Below are positions 15,074 through 24,203 of a stretch of 64,000 nt of DNA, piece by piece. A program made the position numbers and the translations under genes. The first letter of the stretch is position 1, and each line of letters begins with the position of its first letter. The notes under the pieces were generated by a model that was not told where the DNA came from, did no database searches, and worked only from the letters and a program-made list of their open reading frames with translations. The stretch covers positions 856,952 to 920,951 of the forward strand of contig NZ_SNYF01000005.1 in the NCBI RefSeq assembly GCF_004362805.1, in the 5' to 3' direction. Origin of the DNA: Algoriphagus boseongensis (GTDB lineage: Bacteria; Bacteroidota; Bacteroidia; Cytophagales; Cyclobacteriaceae).

Positions 15074-16423
15074 TTATGACTTTCGCATAAAAGTAAATCG
15101 GGTAGGTGCTTTGATTTCTTCTCCCTTCACTTCCAAATAAGGATAAGCCAGGAAATTGATAGGTCCAGCAGCAGGAGAGGGGTTGACCTTCAAATCTCTT
15201 CCCCTGGTGAATTCAATCCTATTTGCCGGATGCCTTCCAAAATAATAGGTAGCCAAAGCCGTGTATTTATTAGCTTCACTAATGTCTACAGGCCACCATT
15301 TTCCATCTGCGTAAAATTCCGCCCAGCAGTGATAACCATCAATTCCGCCTTCATTGCGATCTGAAGGAATGGAAGCACCAATGGCAAATCGAGCGGGTAT
15401 CCCAACTGATCTTGCCAATGAAATAAAGAAAGAATGAAACTCAGAGCAGTTACCAGTTTTTGAGTCACAGGCGTAATTGGAATCTCCTCGTCCAAAGTTT
15501 CCAAATTTCATATATCGCATATTGTCAATGATATAATCGTAGAGCGCTCTGGCTTGAACTAGATGAGAATCATTGATTTTATCTCCAATTGCTTCAATTG
15601 CTATTTCCTCAAATCTTCCCCCTTTGGGCATCAAAATATTGGAGGCAAGATCCACTTCAGGATTTGGAGAAGGAGCTTCGTAAGGACCCTTTTCTTTCCG
15701 GTCTACAGCATAAGAAATATTGATTTCCTTTCCGCTGTCTTCTGGACTTAGCTCCCAATACAAAATGGTGTTTTTATTTACCGGATCAGCCAGTTTTTTG
15801 GGTTCTTTTGGAGAGCTGATATCAAGAAGAGTAACTTCCTGAAATGGATCCGATTCAGCTAAGGGAATCCAAATTTTGGCCTTTTCATCCAAAGGGGGAA
15901 CCGTCACGGTATAGTAAAATTCAAAGCTGTCTTTGCCCTCTATGACGCCAAGAAGGGAGTTGTCGGTCTGTTCCATAGGTACTCTATACCAAGTTTTATC
16001 AGTTTTTTGTTTCCAGCTGTAGAAAGGCTTGCCGTTAAGTTTGTGCACGGTAGTTTGGGTTACATCCATCTCTCCAGGTTTTCCATTCATGAAAAAATCC
16101 ACATCATATACATCCCCGGATTCATCTACCAAATCCACACACGCAAAATGACTTTCAGGTCCAAGGTTGGAGAGGTATTCTGTATGGACTCGGACGAGTT
16201 TCATTTTCAAGTCATGATTTTCATCCTTCACGGGAAAAATTCCTCCATTCTCCAAAGTTTTAGCATCAATATAGGCTTTGATTCCAGCTTCAATTTCAGT
16301 GATAGCGATCCTTGGAGGCTTGGGACTTGTCGTGATTTTTTCCTCAGGTTTGGAGCAGGAGGCAAGAATGAAAACAAGTATGACAATCCTGTATGAATAA
16401 AGGAATGAGGTAAAATTCTTCAT
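15074..16423 (-). CDS. Transglutaminase-like domain lipoprotein
   Basis: Predicted lipoprotein of 449 residues (signal then VFILASCSKPEE), so it is anchored at the envelope. The C-terminal half holds a transglutaminase/protease-like core. The Cys region is DSKTGNCSEFHSFFISLARS, followed by GIPARFAIGA, then the His in DGYHCWAEFY and the Asp in WWPVDISEANKY; the Cys-His-Asp triad is therefore complete. The N-terminal half is a beta-rich region without a clear name. Bacterial members are usually peptidases or amide-forming enzymes of unknown substrate. It converges on the small lipoprotein gene and is read toward it. The fold is well supported; the substrate is unknown. Confidence 0.85.
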   Translation of the reverse strand: MKNFTSFLYSYRIVILVFILASCSKPEEKITTSPKPPRIAITEIEAGIKAYIDAKTLENGGIFPVKDENHDLKMKLVRVHTEYLSNLGPESHFACVDLVDESGDVYDVDFFMNGKPGEMDVTQTTVHKLNGKPFYSWKQKTDKTWYRVPMEQTDNSLLGVIEGKDSFEFYYTVTVPPLDEKAKIWIPLAESDPFQEVTLLDISSPKEPKKLADPVNKNTILYWELSPEDSGKEINISYAVDRKEKGPYEAPSPNPEVDLASNILMPKGGRFEEIAIEAIGDKINDSHLVQARALYDYIIDNMRYMKFGNFGRGDSNYACDSKTGNCSEFHSFFISLARSVGIPARFAIGASIPSDRNEGGIDGYHCWAEFYADGKWWPVDISEANKYTALATYYFGRHPANRIEFTRGRDLKVNPSPAAGPINFLAYPYLEVKGEEIKAPTRFTFMRKS

Positions 16424-16462
16424 GTTGGAAAAGGATATTTTCAAATTAATTCAATGGCTAAG

Positions 16463-17224
16463 TTACCCAAGCCAAGCGTTTAATAAAAGGTAAAACAGGG
16501 AAGGGGAAAGTAAACAGCCAAGCCCAGTATAAAATGTTGCGGTTACAGCTCCATAAGGGACAAGTTTAGGATCAGTTGCAGCCAAGCCTGCGGCTACTCC
16601 GCTGGAGGTGCCCATGATTCCTCCGAAGGCCATAGCTGCACCAGGATTATCCAATCCAGTCTTTTTGGCAAACATGGGAGTCAAAATAGTCACTGCAATT
16701 GTCTTTATCACACCAGTTCCAATACTCAAAGCTATAACTTCCGAACTTGCTCCTAATGCTCCCCCTGTGACTGGCCCGACAATGTAAGTGCATGCTCCTG
16801 CTCCTATGGTACACAGACTAACCGCATCTCTGTATCCTAAAATCCATGCTAAAACAACCCCTGAAACAAAGAAAACTGCAATACCTAAAACCAAGGAAAC
16901 CAGTCCCAATAGACCGCTTCTTTTAATTAAAATATAGCTCGCGCCTAAGGCTGTGGCGACAATGGCAAAATCCCTGAACATCGATCCGCCCAATAAAGAA
17001 AGTCCTTGGAAAAGCTTCAAATCAGCCAAACCTTTCTCTCCATTGGCTAATACGCCTCCTAAATAACCAAAGAATAAGGCCATGAAAATTGCTATTGCCG
17101 AGCCCGGAATTCTGGAGTTAAGGACTCTTTTGGAAAAAATATCTGTGAGCCAGGTCAATAAGCCAACCAAAAGGAAGGCTACGATCAAGCCGTTTTTATC
17201 AATAACCTTGATCAATTCATCCAT
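16463..17224 (-). CDS. madM: Malonate transporter subunit MadM
   Basis: A 253-residue membrane protein of the MadM family, the larger subunit of the Na+-coupled malonate carrier first described in Malonomonas rubra. About eight hydrophobic segments are visible. Conserved glycine-rich stretches include GAGACTYIVGPVTGGALGAS and AMAFGGIMGTSSGVAAGLAA. Its start overlaps the end of madL by 8 bases, and a malonyl-CoA synthetase gene lies before that, so the three form one transcription unit for malonate uptake and activation. No malonate decarboxylase subunits are nearby, so malonate is probably used as malonyl-CoA. Confidence 0.88.
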   Translation of the reverse strand: MDELIKVIDKNGLIVAFLLVGLLTWLTDIFSKRVLNSRIPGSAIAIFMALFFGYLGGVLANGEKGLADLKLFQGLSLLGGSMFRDFAIVATALGASYILIKRSGLLGLVSLVLGIAVFFVSGVVLAWILGYRDAVSLCTIGAGACTYIVGPVTGGALGASSEVIALSIGTGVIKTIAVTILTPMFAKKTGLDNPGAAMAFGGIMGTSSGVAAGLAATDPKLVPYGAVTATFYTGLGCLLSPSLFYLLLNAWLG

Positions 17225-17582
17225 TTGAAGTGGATTTAAAGGATTTGATCAAAAGCTTAAAAACCCAAAAAGCAAGCAATACAGGAATAATGCCTTCAAG
17301 AATGGCTAATGTTCCAGAAGAAAGGGCTGACTTCACATTCAAACTTGCCGCCATGGCAATCACAACCGGGATGTATAACTTATTCCAAAATTCAATTCCA
17401 AACTCTAGCTCGCTTTTCCAGCAACCTTTTTTAGTTCCGTATTCCTTGATTCCCAATAGGAAAAGCATAGCAAAACCAACTCCTCCCACATTGGCTTGAA
17501 TTCCCAGCCAAGAACCTAAAAGTTCACCACACCACATGCCGGTCAAAAATGCAAACGAGAGTAATGCCAATCCTTTGATCAT
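17217..17582 (-). CDS. madL: Malonate transporter subunit MadL
   Basis: A 121-residue small membrane subunit of the malonate carrier (MadL family) with about four hydrophobic segments. It is recognised by GMWCGELLGSWLGIQANVGG and GFAMLFLLGIKEY, followed by LYIPVVIAMAASLNVKSAL. It starts 2 bases after the stop of the malonyl-CoA synthetase gene and overlaps madM by 8 bases, the tight packing expected for subunits made together. MadL and MadM act as a pair in the inner membrane. Identification rests on family-typical sequence plus the madM neighbour. Confidence 0.88.
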   Translation of the reverse strand: MIKGLALLSFAFLTGMWCGELLGSWLGIQANVGGVGFAMLFLLGIKEYGTKKGCWKSELEFGIEFWNKLYIPVVIAMAASLNVKSALSSGTLAILEGIIPVLLAFWVFKLLIKSFKSTSNG

Positions 17583-17584
17583 AA

Positions 17585-19075
17585 TCAGTTTTGGGTTGAG
17601 AACATTTTCTTTAAGTCATTTTTCACGACTTTTCCCATGGCATTTCTCGGAAGCTCTTTAAGAATAAGGTAATTACGAGGGGTTTTATAAGCTGGCATTT
17701 GGGCTCTCATCCAATCTTTTAAAGCTTTTAAGTCAAGGGTATTTTCAGCCACAACGCCCGCAGAAACTAACTCCCCCCATTCTTCATCCGGGATTCCTAC
17801 CACACCACAGTCTTTTACATCCGGATGCCTTCTTAAGATTTCTTCAATTTCAAGGGCGGAAATTTTATAGCCTCCTGATTTGATAATATCCACTGAATCT
17901 CTACCTAAGATTCGGTAATACCCTTCATCAATTACCGCAATATCGCCGGTTTTGAACCATCCATCTTCGGTAAATGATTTACTAGTTGCTTCTGGCTTTT
18001 TCCAATATTCCTTGAATACTGAAGGGCCTTTAATCTGAATCTCTCCCGGGCTTCCAGGAACAATTGGATTATTTTGTTCATCAACCAACCTTACTTCAAC
18101 ACCGGGAAGAGGCCTTCCAATATGACCTGCCCTTCGTTCTCCGTCATAAGGGTTGCTTATAGCCATTCCTATTTCAGTCATTCCATAGCGTTCCAGGAGA
18201 TAATGGCCCGAGATGTCTTTCCATTTTTCCATTACCGAGACTGGTAAGGCTGCAGATCCAGAAACCATTAATCGAAAGTTTTTCATACAGTCGGCAAGGG
18301 CCTCTCTTTCAGTTTCTGAATAGGATTCAAATTCGGAAATAAGCTTGAAATAAATGGTTGGAACAGCCATAAATACATTTACCCTGCCTTGGAGAAAAGT
18401 CTCAAAAACCTGTTTAGCATCAAATGGGTGAAGGAATTCTACAGTTGCTCCTGCCCAAAGCGTGCAGGAAACTACATTGATTATTCCATGTACGTGGTGA
18501 AGAGGAAGTAAGCAAATGGTATAATCTTCGGAGCTCCATTTCCATGCATCGACCAAGGTAGATATTTGAGACTCTATATTGGCATGGGTCGTCAATACTC
18601 CTTTGGGAAGACTAGTAGTTCCTGAAGTATATAAAATCATCGCCCCTCTTTCAGGAGAAATTTCAGGCAAATAAGGATGCCCATACCTCACTGATAGTTC
18701 TTTCCAAGTAAGCAGCTTGATCCCTTTTTCCTGTGCATAGTCTTCCAAGATTCCCATATATTCTTGGCCTACTATCAGAATTTCGGCCCCGGTATCTTCC
18801 AAAACATAAGTCAAAGAAGGCAGGGGATAAGTAATACAAAGCGGAACAGCAATACCTCCAGATTTCCAAATTGCCCACTGTGTCGCAACATAATCGAATC
18901 CAGGACTGACCATAAATGCCACTCTGGCTTCATTCAAATCATGCTTTCCTACCAAAAGGTGAGAAGCAATTTGCTCACTTTGATCTTTAAGTTCTTGATA
19001 GCTAAAATGATTGCCGTGGTCAACAATCGCTGTTTTGTGAGGAGTCCGATTTACTTGTTCAAATAGGTGATTCAT
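17585..19075 (-). CDS. matB: Malonyl-CoA synthetase (MatB-like acyl-CoA ligase)
   Basis: ANL-superfamily acyl-CoA ligase of 496 residues that forms an acyl-AMP and then the CoA thioester. The P-loop-like motif reads ILYTSGTTSLPKGVLTTHAN, followed by LLERYGMTEIGMA, GWFKTGDIA and DIIKSGGYKISALEIEE. The catalytic C-terminal Lys lies in NAMGKVVKNDL. The length and the ERYGMTE motif fit malonyl-CoA synthetase. Because the gene leads madL and madM with almost no spacing, malonate is the likely substrate, giving malonyl-CoA for lipid or polyketide synthesis. Another short dicarboxylate or acyl substrate cannot be excluded from sequence alone. Confidence 0.87.
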   Translation of the reverse strand: MNHLFEQVNRTPHKTAIVDHGNHFSYQELKDQSEQIASHLLVGKHDLNEARVAFMVSPGFDYVATQWAIWKSGGIAVPLCITYPLPSLTYVLEDTGAEILIVGQEYMGILEDYAQEKGIKLLTWKELSVRYGHPYLPEISPERGAMILYTSGTTSLPKGVLTTHANIESQISTLVDAWKWSSEDYTICLLPLHHVHGIINVVSCTLWAGATVEFLHPFDAKQVFETFLQGRVNVFMAVPTIYFKLISEFESYSETEREALADCMKNFRLMVSGSAALPVSVMEKWKDISGHYLLERYGMTEIGMAISNPYDGERRAGHIGRPLPGVEVRLVDEQNNPIVPGSPGEIQIKGPSVFKEYWKKPEATSKSFTEDGWFKTGDIAVIDEGYYRILGRDSVDIIKSGGYKISALEIEEILRRHPDVKDCGVVGIPDEEWGELVSAGVVAENTLDLKALKDWMRAQMPAYKTPRNYLILKELPRNAMGKVVKNDLKKMFSTQN

Positions 19076-19142
19076 TAGGCAAGTATTTCAGGAAAGATAC
19101 CCAATTTCAGATATAAGGGAAATTTCTAAACGAGTTCTAAAC

Positions 19143-19180
19143 AAAAAAGCCAACCTACATAAGTGTAAGTTGGCTTTTTT
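19143..19180 (-). terminator. Intrinsic terminator after pgl
   Basis: Arms AAAAAGCCAAC and GTTGGCTTTTTT around a short loop, 14 bases past the pgl stop. The A run on one side and T run on the other would let it also insulate the downstream malonate operon from the zwf-pgl transcript. Confidence 0.88.
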
Positions 19181-19193
19181 GATTTTAAAATTT

Positions 19194-19886
19194 TTACCCG
19201 ATTAATTTAGCCGCAGGCTGATCCAAAAGAGCTAGGGCATTTTCTTGATTTACCTTTCCAGCCGGAATGCTGTAATCTTCATTTAGAAGTCGTTCAACCA
19301 TTTCTGCCTTTTCCTCTCCTGTAATCACCCAAAGTATTTCTCTTGCTTGATTGATTAGAGGGTAAGTAAGCGTCATTCGTTTTCTTCCTTGATAAGGATC
19401 AAAGGTAATGGCCACATTTTGGTCTTTGATCTCGCAAACCTTATCTCCAGGAACCAAAGAGGCTGTATGACCATCAGCCCCCATACCTAAGTGCACCAAG
19501 TCAAGAATTCCGTCTCCGGTAATTTCCAGAATGGTTTTTGCATAGTCTAAACATGCCTCTTCTGGATCTTCGGAGATGACATGCATAGGAAAAATATTCA
19601 CTTTGGTGACAATTCCAGATCCTTCAATTGATTTGAAAAGTTGGGTTAGGTTTCGATCAAGATGCCCATCAGGAGCAATTCTTTCATCTACTTGAAAAAT
19701 ATTGACTTTCGTCCATCGCAAATGAGCCTTGGAAAGAATTTTAAGCATTTCCCAAGGTGTACGTCCTCCGCTGATTGCCATGGAGAAGCTACCTTTAGTA
19801 TTGATTGTTTCTCGAATCTTTGCTTCTAGATATTCGGCAGCCTTCTGTGCTACCTCATCCGCAGTGGAATAGATTTCAGTTTTCAC
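19194..19886 (-). CDS. pgl: 6-Phosphogluconolactonase
   Basis: A 230-residue enzyme of the DevB/Pgl family, related to glucosamine-6-phosphate isomerases, that hydrolyses 6-phosphogluconolactone to 6-phosphogluconate in the oxidative pentose phosphate pathway. The family signature SMAISGGRTPWEMLKIL is at about residues 37-53. VNIFQVDERI and LVHLGMGADGHTASLVPG (active-site region) follow. The start is GTG at 19886, 3 bases after the zwf stop; no ATG fits the conserved N-terminus. Translation is probably coupled to zwf. Cytoplasmic. Confidence 0.94.
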   Translation of the reverse strand: MKTEIYSTADEVAQKAAEYLEAKIRETINTKGSFSMAISGGRTPWEMLKILSKAHLRWTKVNIFQVDERIAPDGHLDRNLTQLFKSIEGSGIVTKVNIFPMHVISEDPEEACLDYAKTILEITGDGILDLVHLGMGADGHTASLVPGDKVCEIKDQNVAITFDPYQGRKRMTLTYPLINQAREILWVITGEEKAEMVERLLNEDYSIPAGKVNQENALALLDQPAAKLIG

Positions 19887-19889
19887 GGC

Positions 19890-21266
19890 TTATTTATTTA
19901 CAACAGGATTATTCCAGCCTCCAAGAGGCATAATCAATTCATCGACTTTTTCTGGACCCCAAGTTCCAGGTTCGTATTCATACACCGGGCAATCCATCTG
20001 AAGGTAATCGTCTACTATTTTCCAGGCATCTTCCACATAATCCTGCCTAGCGAATTGAGTAGGATCACCGGCCATGGCATCGGTCAATACCCGCTCATAA
20101 GCATCCTTTTCATTTGGGAAAGGAGTAGGATTACCTTGTACTTCTGTCAAGACAGATTGCATATCTTCCTGTGGGGCCATGATCAGCATTCCAAAGGCAA
20201 TCGTCACATCTGGGCTGATTCTAAAGCGAATGTGATTAGGTTGTTTGGCAATGCTTGAATAGGCAGTAGGCAAATGCTTGAATCTCACCAAAATTTCAGT
20301 GGAAGTGACAGGTAGATTTTTCCCGGCACGGATATAAAAAGGTACCCCTTCCCATCTTGGAGATTCGATGTGTAATCTCATGGCTGCAAAGGTTTCCGTT
20401 TTGGAATCAGGCTTTACCGCCTTTTCTCCTAAATATCCTGTGTATTGTCCTTTGACTACATCCTGACCTCGAAGTGGGACAATAGCCTGCAATACTTTTA
20501 CTTTCTCATCTCTTATCGATTCACTGTCCAAAGCCTTCGGTGGCTCCATGGTCAAGTTGCACAAGATCTGAAAGAGATGGTTTTGGATTACGTCTCGGAT
20601 AGCACCAGTGACATCATAAAAAGCCCCACGTCCAAGAATTCCGAAATCCTCGGCCATGGTGATTTGTATAGATTCGATATGGTCTTTATTCCAAACTGGT
20701 TCGAAAAGTGAATTTACAAATCTGAAAAATACCAAGTTATTGACTGGTCTTTTTCCCAAATAGTGATCAATCCTGTAAATGGAATTCTCGGAAAATCTGG
20801 AAAGAAGAATTTTATTCAGTTCTCTCGCAGTTTCATAGTTACTTCCAAATGGCTTTTCTACAATAATCCTAGCTCCATCGGCACAGCCAGAAAGGGAAAG
20901 CTGTTCGATGATTTTTGGAAATAGGACAGGGGGAATAGCTAAATAGTGGGTTGGATTTTTGGCACTTCCTAGTCCTTTACGTATCCTTTTAAAGGTCTCT
21001 GGATCTGTATAGTCACCTCCAACAAACTCAAGCTTGCTACAAAACTTCTGGAAAGATTCTTCCTCGTAATTGCCATGCTTTTCAATACTTTCCTTAGCTC
21101 TGGCTCTTAATTTTTCCAAATCATAATCTCCACGGGCAACACCGATGATGGGAACATCGAGGTTTCCTCTTTTAACCATCATGTGAAGAGCGGGGAATAT
21201 TTTTTTGTAAGCTAGATCACCTGTAGCACCATAAAAGACCAAGGCGTCCGATTTGACTTGAGCCAT
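19890..21266 (-). CDS. zwf: Glucose-6-phosphate dehydrogenase
   Basis: Oxidises glucose 6-phosphate to 6-phosphogluconolactone with NADP or NAD. The protein has 458 residues, a little shorter than the usual 480-510. The N-terminal dinucleotide-binding motif is [15 protein letters not shown] (the usual GASGDL has Thr here), and the substrate-site motif RIDHYLGKR is intact. [15 protein letters not shown] is also typical. The active-site His in [15 protein letters not shown] is present. It sits between a ROK kinase gene and pgl in the order of the pathway. Cofactor preference cannot be read with confidence. Confidence 0.95.
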   Translation of the reverse strand: MAQVKSDALVFYGATGDLAYKKIFPALHMMVKRGNLDVPIIGVARGDYDLEKLRARAKESIEKHGNYEEESFQKFCSKLEFVGGDYTDPETFKRIRKGLGSAKNPTHYLAIPPVLFPKIIEQLSLSGCADGARIIVEKPFGSNYETARELNKILLSRFSENSIYRIDHYLGKRPVNNLVFFRFVNSLFEPVWNKDHIESIQITMAEDFGILGRGAFYDVTGAIRDVIQNHLFQILCNLTMEPPKALDSESIRDEKVKVLQAIVPLRGQDVVKGQYTGYLGEKAVKPDSKTETFAAMRLHIESPRWEGVPFYIRAGKNLPVTSTEILVRFKHLPTAYSSIAKQPNHIRFRISPDVTIAFGMLIMAPQEDMQSVLTEVQGNPTPFPNEKDAYERVLTDAMAGDPTQFARQDYVEDAWKIVDDYLQMDCPVYEYEPGTWGPEKVDELIMPLGGWNNPVVNK

Positions 21267-21339
21267 AAAGCTGTTTAAATATCAGGATAGGTTAAGGAAC
21301 GTTTTTAAAAACATCCTTAGATTGATTTATTGGGAGGAA

Positions 21340-21999
21340 TTAAACTTTGTATTCCCGTTCCCAAAGGCGGAAACCACCAGTAAAGGCATTTTTGTTTGAG
21401 CCAAGCCTGCAATTTTCCGGGATTTCATCCAAAAGCTTTGAATTTCCACCACCAAGCACAATTTCGTCAGGCTGAAAGCAATGGGTAAAGTGCTCGATTG
21501 TTTTGGCAACCATCTCTTTCCATTTATTCTTTCCCAGTTTTTTCATGGCTGCGTTGCCTACGTGAGTCTCGAATGTTCCCATTTTGAAGGGTAGGTGACC
21601 TCCTTCCAAAGGAAGGATTAGATCTTCAAAAACCATAGCTGTACCTAGGCCAGTCCCAAAACCCATGAAGAGTAATTTTCCGCCTTCATAGCTTCCCAGA
21701 GCTTGCATTGCGGCATCGTTGATGATTTTAACGGGTTTCCCAAAAGCTTTTGCAAAGTCAAAACCTTTCCAGCCAGTACCCATATTCACTGGATCAGCGA
21801 ATATTTTTCCGTGTTTTACTACGCCAGGAAAACCAATGGAAATCACATCGTAAACCCAATCCTTCGCTGCATCTTTGACTAAAGGAACCAACTCTTCTGG
21901 CTTAAAATCAGCTCCTGATGGAATTTTAATTCGTTCAGGCTGGTCAGTAGCCAAAATTTTAATATTGGATCCTCCAATGTCAATGACAAGTACTTTCAT
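21340..21999 (-). CDS. ROK-family sugar kinase, polyphosphate-glucokinase-like
   Basis: A 219-residue kinase of the ROK type, in the size range of polyphosphate/ATP glucokinases. The phosphate-binding motif VIDIGGSNIKI is at the N-terminus. PVNMGTGWKGFD and IINDAAMQALGSY hold the catalytic Asp region, and FGTGLGTAMVFEDLILPLEGGH follows. The C-terminus has the PDEIVLGGGNSKLL motif. It is encoded 73 bases before zwf on the same strand, so the likely product, glucose 6-phosphate, would feed zwf directly. The start is ATG at 21999; a longer reading uses TTG. ATP versus polyphosphate as donor is not decidable here. Confidence 0.85.
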   Translation of the reverse strand: MKVLVIDIGGSNIKILATDQPERIKIPSGADFKPEELVPLVKDAAKDWVYDVISIGFPGVVKHGKIFADPVNMGTGWKGFDFAKAFGKPVKIINDAAMQALGSYEGGKLLFMGFGTGLGTAMVFEDLILPLEGGHLPFKMGTFETHVGNAAMKKLGKNKWKEMVAKTIEHFTHCFQPDEIVLGGGNSKLLDEIPENCRLGSNKNAFTGGFRLWEREYKV

Positions 22000-22032
22000 T
22001 TGCAAAGCTTTCTGTTAGGATTGGTAAACACT

Positions 22033-22040
22033 CAAAATTA
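22033..22040 (-). promoter_or_regulatory. Bacteroidota -7 box for the ROK kinase gene
   Basis: Reads TAATTTTG on the minus strand, matching TAnnTTTG, 34 bases before the ATG. I see no convincing -33 TTTG at the expected distance, so the promoter is only partly supported. Confidence 0.4.
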
Positions 22041-22218
22041 GAACCAATCCCCCATTTTTTTTAATAATTCAGAATTTTTTATTGCTTGATAGGAAAAGAG
22101 TTTCAATTCCGATATTAACTACTTTTTGAAATCCTATTTGAAAAATAAAATTCTAAAAAGAGGGAATTAAGTTCATTTCAAGAAAATTTATTTTCAGTCT
22201 GACTTGAATAAAATAAAA

Positions 22219-22242
22219 ATGGCGGAGAAAACTCTCCGCCAT
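22219..22242. terminator. Hairpin terminator after the reductase-like gene
   Basis: Perfect 10-bp arms ATGGCGGAGA and TCTCCGCCAT around AAAC, about 25 bases past the stop of the minus-strand reductase-like gene. The T-run is weak on the minus strand (TTTTATTTTATTC), which still supports termination of that gene. Confidence 0.75.
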
Positions 22243-22267
22243 TGGGTGATGTCTAAAAATAAATCCA

Positions 22268-22885
22268 TTAAACAGATACCAGTTTAAAATGAAAATTTGA
22301 GGTGTCTTTTTTGTTCCAGGTAATCTCTTTACTAAGGTGATAGAAAGCTTCTAGTAGTGGGGCATTGTTTATTTTTCCCGCATCCACAGCTTTAAAACCG
22401 ATTAATTCAATTAGCCTTTTTACTCTGATCTTTTCAGGAACCTCATCTCCGCAATAGTAGGTTTCTTTGATGATTCCAAAATTGTCCGAAATTGGATAGT
22501 CAATTCCAAGGTTATTGAAGGCTTTGAATAAGAAAGCTTTTGGTGCTGCTTTTTTAATTAGTCTAGTATTGGAGGAAGCTAATTTTTGGTCGTACGTCGC
22601 ATTTGTACAATCAATAATCAATTTTCCTTCCGTATCTACATTTTTTAAAGCGGTGTAGATATCCTTTAAATATTGATTATCGCAGCAAATCAGGATTATC
22701 TCTGATTGAATGATGGCTGATTCAAAGGGACAGATTCGATTATGAAGTCGGTTGAGCATTTTCCATTCGATCTCTTCCGTATCAAAATCATGTCTGACAC
22801 CAAACACCACGTTGAGTCCAGCGTGGATGTATTTTTTTCCTAAAGTTTTTGCGAGAGATGTCCCGCCTAGAATACCCAGCTTCAT
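22268..22885 (-). CDS. NAD(P)-binding protein, F420-dependent-reductase-like
   Basis: A 205-residue protein with an N-terminal Rossmann fold. The dinucleotide loop reads MKLGILGGTSLAKTLGKKY, like the NADP-oxidoreductase coenzyme F420-dependent family (GGTG is GGTS here). SEIILICCDNQYLKDI and KLIIDCTNATYDQKL fit the rest of the fold, and KAFLFKAFNNLG matches the conserved KAFN segment of that family. F420 is not expected in this phylum, so the protein is probably an NADP-dependent oxidoreductase of unknown substrate. It is a lone gene with its own terminator and a long AT-rich upstream region. Confidence 0.75.
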   Translation of the reverse strand: MKLGILGGTSLAKTLGKKYIHAGLNVVFGVRHDFDTEEIEWKMLNRLHNRICPFESAIIQSEIILICCDNQYLKDIYTALKNVDTEGKLIIDCTNATYDQKLASSNTRLIKKAAPKAFLFKAFNNLGIDYPISDNFGIIKETYYCGDEVPEKIRVKRLIELIGFKAVDAGKINNAPLLEAFYHLSKEITWNKKDTSNFHFKLVSV

Positions 22886-23186
22886 AGATTCTGAACTAGT
22901 TTAGGTGATAGTTTTAAGTTGGAGACGCCTGTTTGAAATTTCATCTTGCCAACATAAACCTCTGAAAACTAGGATAAATATATCATTTATCAAAATAATA
23001 TTTTGAAAAAAAGATAAAAACAATATATTATTCAAATAAAGTATTTTGAAATCCAAATATTTTACTTTGAAATACTCCTAGTTCGAAATGACTTAGACGT
23101 TATTTCACTAAAAATCAAGATCTAACCTCACGAACAAGTGTTTAGATTCCTGTGTTTTTCATCAAAAACAGTCCTTAAAAAAAATA
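22886..23186. other. AT-rich intergenic region with no visible gene
   Basis: About 300 bases between divergently read genes. It is very AT-rich with A/T runs (around 23000-23080) and no ORF with coding character. It should hold the promoters of both flanking genes, but I find no clear TAnnTTTG box or palindrome. Confidence 0.6.
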
Positions 23187-24203
23187 ATGAATCGCCCTGA
23201 TCTTTTGGTTTTTAATGCAAAAGGAATCTATTGCCCAATAGCCCAAGTCTATATAGATCCTTGGAAACCAGTCAACCGAGCCATTATTACTCACGGGCAT
23301 TCCGATCATGCACGATTTGGGCATAAGCATTACCTCACTCATCATTCCAACATACCCATTATCCGACATCGACTTGGGCAGATTAATGTAGAGGGCGTGG
23401 AGTGGGGTGAAAAATTTCAAATCAATGGAGTAACATTTTCTCTACATCCGGCAGGACATATTTTAGGATCTTCCCAGGTGCGAGTTGAGTATAATGGAGA
23501 GATTTGGGTTTTTACCGGAGACTATAAAACCGAGCCAGATGGAATTTGCACACCCTATGAATCGGTTGCCTGCCATACTTTAATTACTGAATGCACCTTT
23601 GGGATTCCGGCTTTTAAATGGAAGCCTCAGGAAAAGGTTTTTGATGAGATCAATTTGTGGTGGGATAAAAATAAGAAAGATGGGAAAACCTCTGTTTTAT
23701 TTGCCTATACGCTGGGAAAAGCCCAAAGAATATTGAAGCATGTGGATTCATCCATTGGACCAATTTATACCCATGGAGCAGTAGAAAACATGACTGATGT
23801 TCTTAGACCACAATTGGCTTTGCCTTCCACTACTCAGATTACCCGCGAAACAATAAACAAAGATCTTCGAGGTGCACTAGTAATTGCCCCTCCATCTGCC
23901 CATGGGTCTCCCTGGATGCGAAAACTTGTACCCTATGAAACTGGAACATGCTCTGGTTGGATGGCATTCCGGGGTGCGAGAGCCAGAAGAGCAACCGATC
24001 GTGGCTTCGTTCTTTCCGATCATTGCGACTGGCAAGGTTTATTGTCAAGTATTCGGGAGTCTGGAGCCGAAAGAGTTATTTGTACCCATGGTTATACCGA
24101 TATTTTCAGTAGATATCTCAGGGAAATCGGCTACCAGGCTAGTGTAGAAAACACCCAATATGCCGGGGAAAAGGAAGAAACAGAAACCAAGGAATCTGCA
24201 TGA
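23187..24203 (+). CDS. Ligase-associated DNA exonuclease (metallo-beta-lactamase fold)
   Basis: A 338-residue nuclease of the metallo-beta-lactamase/beta-CASP superfamily, the type encoded next to ATP-dependent DNA ligases. The Zn site is THGHSDHARFG near residue 36, with later ligands in HPAGHILGSSQV and FTGDYKTEP. SDHCDWQGLL and ICTHGYTDIF near the C-terminus are the later conserved motifs. It probably trims DNA ends before ligation, in the cytoplasm. Its end overlaps the ligase start by 4 bases, indicating translational coupling. The function rests on the family and the coupling; the precise DNA substrate is unknown. Confidence 0.92.
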   Translation: MNRPDLLVFNAKGIYCPIAQVYIDPWKPVNRAIITHGHSDHARFGHKHYLTHHSNIPIIRHRLGQINVEGVEWGEKFQINGVTFSLHPAGHILGSSQVRVEYNGEIWVFTGDYKTEPDGICTPYESVACHTLITECTFGIPAFKWKPQEKVFDEINLWWDKNKKDGKTSVLFAYTLGKAQRILKHVDSSIGPIYTHGAVENMTDVLRPQLALPSTTQITRETINKDLRGALVIAPPSAHGSPWMRKLVPYETGTCSGWMAFRGARARRATDRGFVLSDHCDWQGLLSSIRESGAERVICTHGYTDIFSRYLREIGYQASVENTQYAGEKEETETKESA

